From UA16 sp905478895 (GTDB taxonomy: Bacteria > Bacteroidota > Bacteroidia > Flavobacteriales_D > Sanyastnellaceae), in NCBI GenBank assembly GCA_943788495.1, contig CALSQO010000001.1, positions 930,001-994,000 of the forward strand: 64,000 nt of DNA. The letters are read 5' to 3'. Shown piece by piece: positions 52,855 to 62,451 of this stretch (positions are counted from its first letter, which is position 1; the number at the start of each line of letters is the position of its first letter). A model generated the notes under the pieces. That model worked only from the letters and a program-made list of their open reading frames with translations. It was not told the origin of the DNA and ran no database searches. The position numbers were made by a program, and so were the translations under genes.

Positions 52855-55116
52855 ATGAATTATACGGTACACAACCAAACCATTGATCTCGGCAACGGGC
52901 GCGAGATCACCCTCGAAACTGGCAAGCTTGCAAAGCAAGCGCACGGTTCAGTCGTCGTTCGATGCGGCGACACAATGCTGCTGGCAACCGCAGTATCATC
53001 GCACGAAGTGCGCGATGACATGGATTTTTTACCCCTTACGGTGGATTATCGTGAGAAGTATGCTGCGGCGGGTCGATTCCCCGGCGGTTTCTTCAAGCGC
53101 GAGGCGCGCCCTTCCGATACGGAAGTGCTGGTCATGCGACTCGTCGACCGGGCTCTGCGCCCCACATTTCCGTCTGATTATCACGCGGGAACCCAAGTAA
53201 TGATTCAATTGATGTCAGCGGACGCTGAAGTTTTGCCCGACAGCTTGGCTGGCTTGGCCGCTTCTGCTTGTTTGGCTGTCAGCGATATTCCGTTCGATGG
53301 CCCCATTTCAGAGGTGCGTGTCGCACGAATCGATGGCGCTTTCGTCATCAATCCACACCGCACAGAGTTAGAAAGTGCGGACATGGATATGATGGTTGCA
53401 GGAAGCATGGATAGCATCGTCATGGTGGAAGGTGAGATGGCTGAGGTGAGCGAGGACGAGATGGTCGATGCAATCGAAGCAGCGCACAAGGCAATTCAAG
53501 CACAATGCGAAGCGCAAATTGCGCTGGCAAAGAGCACAGGTCATTATGGCGTCCAACGCGAATATTCGCATGAGAACCACGATGAAGATTTGCGGTCACG
53601 TGTCAATGAAGCACTGACTGAGCCTTTTTATAAAGCGGCACAGGAGGGCAAGTCGAAAGAAGAACGAAAGGCTTCTTTCAAGTCCATCAAAGATTCCTTC
53701 ATGGAGACGCTTTCGGATGAGGAGCGAAGTGAAAAGGCTTTCATGCTGCGCCAGTACATAAGTGCTGTGCAGAAGAAGGCCATCCGAGATTTGTTACTCA
53801 ATGAAGATACTCGTTTGGACGGGCGCAAGCCGACAGATATCCGCTCGATTTGGACAGAAGTTGATTACTTGCCCGGAACGCATGGCAGCTCGATTTTCAC
53901 GCGAGGAGAGACGCAATCATTGACTACGCTGACGCTGGGAACCAAATTGGATGAGCAGCTCATCGATGGTGCTTTGGTTCGCAAAACGGAGAAATTCCTT
54001 TTGCATTACAACTTCCCTCCATTTTCAACGGGTGAAGAGCGGCCTTTGCGCGGCACAAGCCGTCGAGAGGTAGGACACGGTAACCTCGCGTTGCGTGCCC
54101 TCAAACCTATTTTGCCTGCTGTTGAAGATTGTCCTTACACCATTCGTTTGGTGAGTGAAATCTTGGAATCAAATGGCTCATCATCCATGGCAACCGTATG
54201 CGCTGGAACCCTCGCTTTGATGGATGGAGGCATTCCAATCAAGGCGCCGGTATCCGGAATCGCAATGGGGCTGATCACTGATAAAGATTCGGGCAAGTAT
54301 GTGGTCCTATCCGATATCCTGGGGGATGAAGATCATTTGGGCGATATGGACTTTAAAGTCACTGGAACGGAGAAAGGCATCACTGCCTGCCAAATGGATA
54401 TCAAAATCAAAGGCTTGAGTTTCCAGCAATTGCGCGAAGCACTGGAGCAAGCCCGAGAAGGACGTCACCACATTCGTCGTGAAATGTTGCACAGCCTTCC
54501 CGAGCCTCGTGCTGATTATAAAGATCACGCACCACGGATCGTGGCGTTGCAAGTACCGGGTGAATCCATTGGACCTATCATTGGTCCAGGCGGTAAGATT
54601 ATTCAGGAGATTCAGGCGGATACCGAAACAGTCATCAGCATTGAAGATGTGGATGGAAAAGGAATTGTAGAAATTTCAGCCTCCAATAAGTCAGCAATTG
54701 AGGCTGCTGTTGCCAAAATTAAGGCCATTGCATTCCCGCCAACAGTAGAAATTGGCGAAGAATATGAGGGCAAGGTCAAAAGCATCATGCCTTACGGGGC
54801 TTTTGTTGAAGTTATCCCAGGTCAAGACGGTTTGCTCCACGTTTCAGAATTGGATTGGAAGCGCGTTGATCGCGTGGAAGACATCCTGAAAGAAGGTGAG
54901 GTCGTGAAATTTAAGGTCGTCGGAAGAGACGACAAGACGGGCAAAATCAAATTAAGTCGAAAGGCTTTGTTGCCAAAGCCAGAGGGATATGTTGAGCGTC
55001 CTGAGCGATCACGCGGAGACCGTGGAGACCGTGGACGTGACCGTGGCCCACGAAGCGATCGAGGTCGGGATCGAGGTCCACGAGGAGATCAACAGTCTTC
55101 TTCTGACTCAGAGTAA
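52855..55116 (+). CDS. pnp: Polyribonucleotide nucleotidyltransferase (PNPase)
   Basis: A 753-residue protein with two RNase PH-like domains ('MDFLPLTVDYREKYAAAGRF' and 'FSTGEERPLRGTSRREVGHG' with 'DILGDEDHLGDMDFKV' catalytic Asp), a helical linker, a KH domain (about 560-620, 'PIIGPGGKIIQEIQ') and an S1 domain (about 635-705, 'GAFVEVIPGQDGLLHVSEL'). The C-terminal tail of about 40 residues is rich in Arg, Gly and Asp. It degrades RNA from the 3' end using phosphate. Confidence 0.98.
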   Translation: MNYTVHNQTIDLGNGREITLETGKLAKQAHGSVVVRCGDTMLLATAVSSHEVRDDMDFLPLTVDYREKYAAAGRFPGGFFKREARPSDTEVLVMRLVDRALRPTFPSDYHAGTQVMIQLMSADAEVLPDSLAGLAASACLAVSDIPFDGPISEVRVARIDGAFVINPHRTELESADMDMMVAGSMDSIVMVEGEMAEVSEDEMVDAIEAAHKAIQAQCEAQIALAKSTGHYGVQREYSHENHDEDLRSRVNEALTEPFYKAAQEGKSKEERKASFKSIKDSFMETLSDEERSEKAFMLRQYISAVQKKAIRDLLLNEDTRLDGRKPTDIRSIWTEVDYLPGTHGSSIFTRGETQSLTTLTLGTKLDEQLIDGALVRKTEKFLLHYNFPPFSTGEERPLRGTSRREVGHGNLALRALKPILPAVEDCPYTIRLVSEILESNGSSSMATVCAGTLALMDGGIPIKAPVSGIAMGLITDKDSGKYVVLSDILGDEDHLGDMDFKVTGTEKGITACQMDIKIKGLSFQQLREALEQAREGRHHIRREMLHSLPEPRADYKDHAPRIVALQVPGESIGPIIGPGGKIIQEIQADTETVISIEDVDGKGIVEISASNKSAIEAAVAKIKAIAFPPTVEIGEEYEGKVKSIMPYGAFVEVIPGQDGLLHVSELDWKRVDRVEDILKEGEVVKFKVVGRDDKTGKIKLSRKALLPKPEGYVERPERSRGDRGDRGRDRGPRSDRGRDRGPRGDQQSSSDSE

Positions 55117-55175
55117 CTTTTCTGATTGTTGCGAGTATAAAAGAATCGAGAAACGATAACCAAAGCACCCACTAA

Positions 55176-56045
55176 ATGAGGCAGCTGAAAATTACAAAAC
55201 AGGTAACCAACCGCGAGACCGCATCGTTGGACAAATACCTGCAGGAAATTGGTCGTGTAGATTTGATCACCGCTGAGGAGGAGGTTGAGTTGGCGCGCCG
55301 GATCAAAAAGGGCGATCAAGTTGCTCTTGAGAAATTGACCAAGGCCAACCTTCGTTTTGTGGTTTCCGTTTCGAAGCAATATCAAAACCAAGGGCTTTCA
55401 TTGCCTGATTTAATCAATGAGGGCAACCTCGGATTGATCAAAGCAGCACAGCGCTTCGATGAGACTCGTGGGTTTAAGTTTATCTCCTATGCGGTATGGT
55501 GGATTCGTCAAAGTATCCTTCAGGCACTCGCAGAACAGAGCCGAATTGTCCGATTGCCGTTGAATAAGATAGGTTCAATTAACAAAATCAATAAGGCATT
55601 TGCTCGTCTGGAGCAGGAGTTTGAGAGGCCTCCAACAGCTGCTGAATTGGCAGAGACATTGGATATGACATTGGACGAAGTGAAGCAAAGCATGAAGAAT
55701 GCAGGGCGACACGTTTCCATGGATGCACCATTAAAAGATGGTGATGAGTCATCCAGCAACATGTACGATGTCATGCGAACGGGGGACACGCCATCGCCGG
55801 ACACCGACCTGATGACCGAGTCTTTGCGGAAGGAAATAGAACGTTCATTGCGCACGTTGACCCCGCGTGAAGGTGATGTGATTCGGTTGTATTTCGGTTT
55901 GAACGGAGAGCATCCCATGACCCTTGAAGAGATTGGAGAGCGATTTGACTTGACACGAGAGCGTGTGCGTCAAATCAAGGAAAAAGCAATCCGACGGTTG
56001 AAGCATACGAGTAGAAGCCGGATTCTCAAGAGTTACTTGGGGTAA
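55176..56045 (+). CDS. rpoD: Primary RNA polymerase sigma factor RpoD/SigA
   Basis: A 289-residue sigma-70 factor. Regions 1.2 (DKYLQEIGRVDLITAEEEV), 2.1-2.4 ('LIKAAQRFDETRGFKFISYA' with 'WWIRQSILQ'), 3.0-3.1 and 4.1-4.2 ('TLEEIGERFDLTRERVRQIKEKAIRRL', given in blocks) are intact. Region 1.1 is missing, as in the short primary sigma factors of Bacteroidota, which recognise TTG/TAnnTTTG promoters. A strong terminator follows. Confidence 0.97.
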   Translation: MRQLKITKQVTNRETASLDKYLQEIGRVDLITAEEEVELARRIKKGDQVALEKLTKANLRFVVSVSKQYQNQGLSLPDLINEGNLGLIKAAQRFDETRGFKFISYAVWWIRQSILQALAEQSRIVRLPLNKIGSINKINKAFARLEQEFERPPTAAELAETLDMTLDEVKQSMKNAGRHVSMDAPLKDGDESSSNMYDVMRTGDTPSPDTDLMTESLRKEIERSLRTLTPREGDVIRLYFGLNGEHPMTLEEIGERFDLTRERVRQIKEKAIRRLKHTSRSRILKSYLG

Positions 56046-56069
56046 AAGTTCCAGCAAGCTACTGAATTG

Positions 56070-56109
56070 AAAAGCCATGCCATCCCACAGTGATCGGCAT
56101 GGCTTTTTT
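56070..56109 (+). terminator. Rho-independent terminator after rpoD
   Basis: AAAAGCCATGCC pairs with GGCATGGCTTTT around a 14-base loop, followed by a T-run. The perfect 12-base stem and its 24-base distance to the rpoD stop make this a strong call. Confidence 0.9.
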
Positions 56110-56181
56110 ACTGGGACCAGTCGAGACAATTATCTGCGTCTGGTTTCGTTTTCGTCTGAAACTGCTCCATCTTTGCGAACG

Positions 56182-57717
56182 ATGCGTGTTGCTTTAAAAA
56201 ACATCTTGATCCCACGTTTGAGTTGCTTCTCCGGATTGGTAGGCTACATCGTGATTTTATGCGCGCTCAGTTGCATATTTTTAGGCTCAGGTTGTGGGAA
56301 GGTGAGGTACTCAGACGATGCCAACTTAACATTGGAGTTTTCGGCAGACACCATACTTTTTGACACGGTCTTTACGACCATTGGTTCTGTAACATTGCCC
56401 TTGAAGGTTTTCAATCCCAATGGCAGTGCTGTGTTGATTGATGAAATCGAAGTGCTCGAAGGCCTTGATTCACCTTTTCGCATCAATGTGGATGGGGCAG
56501 TCGGTCCCGCAGTCACCGATTGGCCGTTGCTTGCCAATGATAGTTTGTGGATTTTCATTGAAGTGACGGTTGACCCAACCCAAGGGAGCACACCCTTCGT
56601 CATAGAAGACCATATTCGATTTGTCACCAATGGCAATGAGCAGTTGGTTACATTGGCAGCTTGGGGTCAAAACGCCCATTTTCATGGAGGATTGAATGAC
56701 ATTACGGTACTTCCTTCGTGCGATGAGACTTGGGCTGCTGATTTGCCCCACGTGATTTATGGCATTGTTGAGGTGGAACCGGGGTGTTCGTTGACCATAC
56801 TGCCAGGAACTCAGGTGCATGTGCACGATGGAGGGGGCCTATTGGTTTACCAGTCTACGTTGAATGTTTCAGGCCAACTGGGCCAGGAAGTTGTCTTTCA
56901 AGGCGATCGATTGGATGAGAATTATGAGGAATATGCGGGACAATGGGGCATAGCATTGAATTTTGAATTCGAAACGGAATACGGAATTGAGGAAGTCACG
57001 GCGCAACGAGGTGGGATATGGTTGTTTGGTGGAGTGGAATGCGAGATTCGCCATGCGATTTTAAAAAACGGAACCATTGGTTTGCAAGTAGATACTGCGG
57101 GCACTTCCAATGCGGCAGCATTGACGATACAGAACACACAGATTTACAATATGAGTGCTATTGGTATGCTGGCTCAAGGAGCAACGATAGACGGGTATAA
57201 CAATCTGTTTTATGATTGTGGTCAAACAACAGCGGCGTTCACATTGGGTGGGACTTACCGAATGGACCACTGCTCATTCGTGAATTATTGGTCCGAAGGA
57301 GTGCGCCAGGCGCCTTCGGTGCTCATGGCGGATTGGTACGAAGATGTCAATGGCCAAATCCAGCAGCGAAGTTTTGAGGGGAGCTCGTTCAATAATTGTA
57401 TTTTTTGGGGCAACAACCATTCGCTGACCGATTTCGATGAGTTTGTCGTAAGCATGATCAACCCTCCGGTCAATCCCATCATTCGGTACAGTGCTGTGGA
57501 TGTTCAGGACGATGAGTTTCCTTTTGCGATTCTGGAAAATTGCACAGTGGACCAAGTGCCTCCATTTGCATCCGTCACGTCAAGGGATTTTCACATCGAT
57601 TCCAACAATGCCCTTTGGGACGGTTCTTTCGGTCAATTTTCAATTCCGGTTGATTTAGACGGAAACCCAAGAATCATCGGCAATCCTGACAAAGGTTGCT
57701 ATGAGCGTCAGTTTTAA
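56182..57717 (+). CDS. Lipoprotein with parallel beta-helix-like repeats
   Basis: About 511 residues. The N-terminus (LVGYIVILCALSCIFLGSGC) is a lipoprotein signal. A beta-sandwich-like domain follows ('TIGSVTLPLKVFNPNGSAVLI') and then segments typical of right-handed beta-helices: 'LTILPGTQVHVHDGGGLLV', 'VFQGDRLDE', 'AILKNGTIGLQVDTAG', 'LTIQNTQIYNMSAIGML', 'GYNNLFYDCGQTTAAF', 'HCSFVNYWSEG'. Such lipoproteins may bind or cleave carbohydrates, but no catalytic triad is evident. I chose ATG 56182 because the signal peptide follows; the longer frame runs through the rpoD terminator. Confidence 0.7.
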   Translation: MRVALKNILIPRLSCFSGLVGYIVILCALSCIFLGSGCGKVRYSDDANLTLEFSADTILFDTVFTTIGSVTLPLKVFNPNGSAVLIDEIEVLEGLDSPFRINVDGAVGPAVTDWPLLANDSLWIFIEVTVDPTQGSTPFVIEDHIRFVTNGNEQLVTLAAWGQNAHFHGGLNDITVLPSCDETWAADLPHVIYGIVEVEPGCSLTILPGTQVHVHDGGGLLVYQSTLNVSGQLGQEVVFQGDRLDENYEEYAGQWGIALNFEFETEYGIEEVTAQRGGIWLFGGVECEIRHAILKNGTIGLQVDTAGTSNAAALTIQNTQIYNMSAIGMLAQGATIDGYNNLFYDCGQTTAAFTLGGTYRMDHCSFVNYWSEGVRQAPSVLMADWYEDVNGQIQQRSFEGSSFNNCIFWGNNHSLTDFDEFVVSMINPPVNPIIRYSAVDVQDDEFPFAILENCTVDQVPPFASVTSRDFHIDSNNALWDGSFGQFSIPVDLDGNPRIIGNPDKGCYERQF

Positions 57718-57765
57718 GCGGTTCAAAACGTAACTTTTTTAGGTCTCTTAGCGTAAGGGGGCACG

Positions 57766-60693
57766 ATGATGACCACAGGTATCCTTGATGCGCTTATGCG
57801 GCTATTTGCTCTTTTTGCCTCTGGCAGGAGTGCAAGGGAAGCGATGTTGGGTCGTCAAGCGGCGAGTAGGTACTTGCTCGGCCGGCTCTCAAGGGCAGTT
57901 ACAGAGGATTATCTGAAACGATATGATGCCGCCTTAGAGAAGTTGAATCGCAAGATGCCTCAGGCTTCGGATGGTACATTATTAGCCAAGCGGAAGTCGA
58001 AACTATCGGTAAAATTGTTGGTGCTTTGCAAGCAATTGAAAGGTGAGTTAACCGCCAAAGACAGGCTAGTCGTATTCATTCGCTTGGCCGAATTGGCAAA
58101 GGCTACAGGTACAATCGACGATTCAGATAGCTTTTTGACCGCGTTGGGAAGTGCCCTGCATCTGGCAGAATCGGATGCGAAGGATTTGACTGAATTTGCA
58201 AAGTTGGAGTCCCGTGATGCGGCCTTGCCACATACGCTGGCAGGGGGCTCAATTTTTTCTGCACAAGTAGGCGCAGCTCATGATGAACAGCCTCTTTTGG
58301 TTTGCCGCGTATCGCTTGAGGGTTTGTATTTCATAAAGGATGTGGACCGGGGTGATTTGCGATTGAATGGCGTGCCCATTGTTCGGGGTTGTTGCTTGCC
58401 AATGACCCAAGGCAGCGTCATAAAAGATGCGATTGGTCACGCATTGTTTTTCAGTGACATCCTGGTTCAGGCAGCAGCCTACACTTTGGGCCATGACCGG
58501 ATTTCATTCCAGGTGGAGGACGTGGCGCATTTCTTTCGTTATCCCCATGAATCTGCATTGAAACCCATTTCGATTACTGCCTCTGATGGTCAATTGATAG
58601 GGATTATGGGTTCAAGCGGTTCTGGGAAGTCAACGTTGCTCAACATCTTGAATGGATCACAGGCTCCGAGTTTTGGTCGGGTACTCCTCAATGGGCGAGA
58701 CATTTACCAGGATGCCAGTTTTTCCTCAGGTCTCATCGGTCACATTGCACAGGATGATGTTTTGATCTCGGAGCTCACGGTCCAGGATAATTTGCGCTAC
58801 AGCGCTGCCTTGAGCTTGGGAGACTTGGACAAGTCGGACCTGCACGCTGCAGTTGACAAAACCTTGCGGAGCCTTGGACTGTGGGATATTCGTGATTTAA
58901 GAGTGGGTTCCGTCATGGATAAAACAATATCCGGAGGACAGCGCAAGCGATTAAACATTGCATTGGAATTGATTCGCGAGCCCGCGGTATTGTTCGTAGA
59001 CGAACCAACCAGTGGCCTATCGAGCCGAGATAGTGAGCAGATTATGGATTTGCTCAAAGAGTTAACGCTAAAAGGCAAGTTGATCTTTGTGGTCATTCAC
59101 CAGCCGAGTTCTGATATTTTTAAGTTATTCGATCACCTGTTGATGTTGGACGTCGGCGGCTACCCGGTATTCCAAGGCAATCCTTTAATGAGCTTGGCAT
59201 ATTTCAAGCAACTTTCGAATCAGGTGCAATCAAATGATTTGGTTTGCCGTGATTGTGGCACTGTAAATCCGGAATCAATTTTCGATATCATCGAATCGTG
59301 TATGGTGGATGAGTATGGTCAGGTGACTTCAAATCGGCGGGTTTCTCCAGAAGAATGGTTCGACTTTTACAATGTCTTGATCGCCAATGGTGCCGTGGCG
59401 GTTGAAACGGTGAAGGAAATGCCTGAAACTTCGGATTCACCTTCTTGGTCATCCCAGTGGAGGACCTTTTGGCAACGGGACTTCAAGTCCAAAAGGAGCA
59501 ATCGGCAGTACATGTTGATGAACTTGCTGCAAGCTCCGCTCTTGGCCATATTCCTCGCAACCTTCACTCGTTTTCAAGACGGTGCCGTGGGGTATAGTTA
59601 TCGTTTAAGTGAGAATTTACCGCAATTCTTATTCATCTCTGTGATTGTTTCTCTGTTCTTGGGTCTCAGTTTCAGTGCCGAAGAAATCTTTCGGGACCGA
59701 CCATTATTGAAGCGAGAGCGATTTTTAAAACTCAACTGGAATGCTTATTTGACATCTAAGATTGCCTTGATGTTCAGCCTCTCGGCATTACAAAGCTTTA
59801 TGTATTCGTCGATTTCCATTTTAATTCTAGAGATTCCGAATGCATTCAGTACGTTGTTCTGGACACTCTTTAGCTTGAGTGCCTTCGCTAATTTATTGGG
59901 TTTGAACCTCTCTTCGGCGATGCGATCCGCGAAGACCATCTATGTGATGATTCCATTGTTGATCATCCCTCAGATTATTTTTGGAGGCGCAATCATTCGA
60001 TTTGATCGTTTTAATCCGGTCTTCACTGAAGTCGACCGCGTTCCATGGGTCGGAAACATCATGGCCTCTCGTTGGGGGTTTGAAAGCATAGCCGTAGACC
60101 TCAGCCGAAACAATGCCGCGGTTCAACCGTTCATCAACTGCGAGGATCGTCTGGAACGCTCCGCTTGGCGGCGTGACTTCTGGTTCAAGTCCTTTCAATC
60201 GATTGAAGATGCCTCATCCCGTTCCAGAGAATGGGAGGGCGCCTTAAAGGAGTTGGAGTCATGGAATCATTCCACGGTTTCCATTCGCGATGCTGAGCAA
60301 TTGCGTGCAGCTTATAGGGAAGAGTACAAAAGAGCTTTTCACCAACGTGATTCTTTAAGGACTCAACTTTCAAAAGAGTACGACCTCAAAGCTTTGAAGG
60401 ATAATCATCAAAATGAATCCTTGCATTCCTGGGTCATGCAAACCGACCGCACACGTCGGGTGTCAATGACCCGCAGGGGTTTGATCCAGGAAACTTCATT
60501 CATTCATCAATTGCCACTGGGACAGCAGGCTTGGAATGCTCCATTTTACGTGCCCTTTAAGAAGATAGGGCCTTGGACGCTTTCCACCCCTCATTTCAAT
60601 CGATTGATCCTTTGGTCCATGATTTTGGTGATGTACTTAGCCCTGGTCAATCGACTCCCAGAGCGTGTAGGATGGGGCAAGCGCCTGGATTGA
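57766..60693 (+). CDS. ABCG-type transporter with a long N-terminal regulatory region
   Basis: A 975-residue fusion of ATPase and membrane domains. Residues about 1-270 precede the ATPase and hold a helical TerB-like segment (about 90-145, 'VVFIRLAELAKATGTIDDSD') and an FHA-like beta segment ('LRLNGVPIVRG'). The ATPase has Walker A 'GSSGSGKSTLL', signature 'ISGGQRKRLN' and Walker B 'VLFVDEPTSG', in the ABCG style. Five membrane helices follow, then a large extracytoplasmic loop of about 200 residues before the sixth helix near the C-terminus. The substrate is unknown. ATG 57766 or 57769 can start it. Its stop abuts the convergent siaC stop. Confidence 0.85.
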   Translation: MMTTGILDALMRLFALFASGRSAREAMLGRQAASRYLLGRLSRAVTEDYLKRYDAALEKLNRKMPQASDGTLLAKRKSKLSVKLLVLCKQLKGELTAKDRLVVFIRLAELAKATGTIDDSDSFLTALGSALHLAESDAKDLTEFAKLESRDAALPHTLAGGSIFSAQVGAAHDEQPLLVCRVSLEGLYFIKDVDRGDLRLNGVPIVRGCCLPMTQGSVIKDAIGHALFFSDILVQAAAYTLGHDRISFQVEDVAHFFRYPHESALKPISITASDGQLIGIMGSSGSGKSTLLNILNGSQAPSFGRVLLNGRDIYQDASFSSGLIGHIAQDDVLISELTVQDNLRYSAALSLGDLDKSDLHAAVDKTLRSLGLWDIRDLRVGSVMDKTISGGQRKRLNIALELIREPAVLFVDEPTSGLSSRDSEQIMDLLKELTLKGKLIFVVIHQPSSDIFKLFDHLLMLDVGGYPVFQGNPLMSLAYFKQLSNQVQSNDLVCRDCGTVNPESIFDIIESCMVDEYGQVTSNRRVSPEEWFDFYNVLIANGAVAVETVKEMPETSDSPSWSSQWRTFWQRDFKSKRSNRQYMLMNLLQAPLLAIFLATFTRFQDGAVGYSYRLSENLPQFLFISVIVSLFLGLSFSAEEIFRDRPLLKRERFLKLNWNAYLTSKIALMFSLSALQSFMYSSISILILEIPNAFSTLFWTLFSLSAFANLLGLNLSSAMRSAKTIYVMIPLLIIPQIIFGGAIIRFDRFNPVFTEVDRVPWVGNIMASRWGFESIAVDLSRNNAAVQPFINCEDRLERSAWRRDFWFKSFQSIEDASSRSREWEGALKELESWNHSTVSIRDAEQLRAAYREEYKRAFHQRDSLRTQLSKEYDLKALKDNHQNESLHSWVMQTDRTRRVSMTRRGLIQETSFIHQLPLGQQAWNAPFYVPFKKIGPWTLSTPHFNRLILWSMILVMYLALVNRLPERVGWGKRLD

Positions 60694-61065
60694 TCAAGAA
60701 GAAGTGGCGATCAATCGGAAAGGAATGTCAATGATGGCGTCATAGTCTTCACCTGCTTCGAGCATGTCTTCATCCTCTTCTTCATAATACCAATCTACAC
60801 TCGCCGCAGGTGCCGCCTTTTCAATGCGCTTGAAGAGATCCATCAGGCATTTACTGCTGCTGGTGTTGAAGTATTCTAATTTGACAGAAATGCAAATTGC
60901 TTGGTCGTGTGCTTGAATGCTATGGTCAACCCACTCCAGCAATGGTTTGTAAAACTCAATTGAGTTTTCCGGTATGGAACGTCCCGAAAGTGACATGCTT
61001 ATGGGGTCTGTCGAAAACTTGACTTCGGGAGTCTTCGCTGTTCCTTCCAACAAAATGTCTGTCAT
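60694..61065 (-). CDS. siaC: SiaC-family regulatory phosphoprotein (DUF1987)
   Basis: A 123-residue protein of the DUF1987/SiaC group. The phosphorylation segment reads FNTSSSKCL, with Thr68 at the same number as the phospho-threonine of Pseudomonas SiaC. In Pseudomonas aeruginosa SiaB phosphorylates this site, SiaA removes the phosphate, and the unphosphorylated form binds the diguanylate cyclase SiaD. Here it directly follows siaB with an ATGA overlap, and no siaA or siaD is adjacent. The C-terminus is strongly acidic (EEEDEDMLEAGEDYD). Confidence 0.88.
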   Translation of the reverse strand: MTDILLEGTAKTPEVKFSTDPISMSLSGRSIPENSIEFYKPLLEWVDHSIQAHDQAICISVKLEYFNTSSSKCLMDLFKRIEKAAPAASVDWYYEEEDEDMLEAGEDYDAIIDIPFRLIATSS

Positions 61066-61625
61066 TTTAGTGCCAATTTGGTGATGAATATAACATTCTT
61101 TTGATTCCTATTGCAATTTATAAATTCAACAAACATTTGCCCCAAGCTCTTTCGAATCATTTCGTTTAAGCCAACTCCTCCGCCTCCATGCTCGCTGCGT
61201 TCTTGATGTGCGATTTTGTTGCGTTGTATGGTTCGCAGTTGATCGGCATCTATGGCATTGAGCTCTAAAAGTGTCTCTTGCAAGTATTTTTCTTGTGCGG
61301 GCGAAACGGAATTTTCTGTTCGAATCCACCAATGGGATTTGTCGTTCGAAACAATTTCAAACGACACATCCTCTTTGGGAGCTTTTGCATGATGGTGGAG
61401 GTTCTGAAGCAGCTCAATGGCCACCCTTAGAATCCTTTTTTTATTCAATGCCCCTGCGTTCAGTTGACTCAGTCGCTGTTCCATCCATTCCAAAATGAAT
61501 GCAGTCGAGGATTCTTCAATCGCACCTCGCCATCGAAACTCCAATCCGTTCTCATGGGAGGCTTCAGAATGAAAAGCCGCTCTCAACGGCCGCAAACCAA
61601 TTTCAGAGGCATTTACCATTGACAT
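61062..61625 (-). CDS. siaB: SiaB-family protein kinase
   Basis: A 187-residue GHKL-type ATPase domain. The N box is 'ELLQNLHHHA' with Glu71 and Asn75, and a glycine-rich G box 'SEHGGGGVGLNEMI' closes the ATP lid. This matches the SiaB threonine kinase family, related to anti-sigma-factor kinases. Its stop overlaps the siaC start by four bases (ATGA), so kinase and substrate are made together. ATG 61625 or 61619 can start it. Confidence 0.85.
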   Translation of the reverse strand: MSMVNASEIGLRPLRAAFHSEASHENGLEFRWRGAIEESSTAFILEWMEQRLSQLNAGALNKKRILRVAIELLQNLHHHAKAPKEDVSFEIVSNDKSHWWIRTENSVSPAQEKYLQETLLELNAIDADQLRTIQRNKIAHQERSEHGGGGVGLNEMIRKSLGQMFVEFINCNRNQKNVIFITKLALK

Positions 61626-61678
61626 AGTTCAAAGTAACGGGATAGAAACGAACTTAGCGGACCTTCACCTTAGGAGTA

Positions 61679-62446
61679 ATGAGTAAAAACTTGTGGAAAA
61701 GCGCCCCCAATTGGTTCGAGCCTTGGTTCAATGCTCGGGAATACCATCTTTTGTATGGCCATCGCTCTGAGCTTGAGGCCATTGCCTTTGTCGAAGAATT
61801 GGCAGGCCATCATGCGCTGCCAGCAAGCGATCAGCGCATTCTAGACATCGGATGTGGAGCAGGAAGGCATGCGGCAGCCATGGCTTCGATCGGGCATACG
61901 GTCGTTGGTATGGACTTAAGTGCAAATAGCATCGCCAAGGCGAGCGCTATGCATGTCTCAAAGGAATTGCGCTTGGAATTCGTTCAAGGTGACATGCGAA
62001 ACATTGCATCGCAGTTTGCTCCGGATGAGTTTGATGCTGTCACCATGTTGTTTACGAGTTTTGGCTACTTCGATAAGGAAGAGGAGCACGAGCAAACGTT
62101 ACGAGGGGTTCGAAGGGTGTTGAAGCCTCAGGGTGCATTCATCCTTGATTTTTTAAACCTGCATCAAGTAAAAAAAGCGTTGGTTCCATTCGAGCGTGTC
62201 ACGAAAGGAGGAGTTGAGTTTGAATTGAACCGTCGAATTGCTGATGGTTGGATTGAAAAATCGATCCAGTTCAATGATAAGCAAGGCACTCGACAGCATT
62301 ATGTTGAACGTGTCAAGGCACTTTCACCGGAGAACCTTCAGACGATGCTTGAAGCGGTCGGCTTCCGGTTTTTCCAAATCTTTGGAAATTATAAGTTACA
62401 TCCGTTGGTGAAGAGTAGCCCTCGCTGTATTATTGTCGCCCGATAA
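61679..62446 (+). CDS. Class I SAM-dependent methyltransferase
   Basis: A 255-residue methyltransferase: motif I 'ILDIGCGAGRHAAAMAS' for SAM binding, post-I 'VVGMDLSANSI', motif II 'FVQGDMRNI', 'FDAVTMLFTSFGYF' and 'VLKPQGAFILDFLN'. The substrate is unknown. It lies five bases upstream of the ZIP transporter gene, so the two probably share a message. AGGAG precedes its ATG by two bases, likely by chance since the other genes lack Shine-Dalgarno sequences. Confidence 0.88.
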   Translation: MSKNLWKSAPNWFEPWFNAREYHLLYGHRSELEAIAFVEELAGHHALPASDQRILDIGCGAGRHAAAMASIGHTVVGMDLSANSIAKASAMHVSKELRLEFVQGDMRNIASQFAPDEFDAVTMLFTSFGYFDKEEEHEQTLRGVRRVLKPQGAFILDFLNLHQVKKALVPFERVTKGGVEFELNRRIADGWIEKSIQFNDKQGTRQHYVERVKALSPENLQTMLEAVGFRFFQIFGNYKLHPLVKSSPRCIIVAR

Positions 62447-62451
62447 GTGCC

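Noticed and set aside
61672..61676. AGGAG two bases before the methyltransferase ATG as a Shine-Dalgarno site.
   Set aside because: Spacing is too short and the other genes lack such a site, as usual in Bacteroidota; probably chance.
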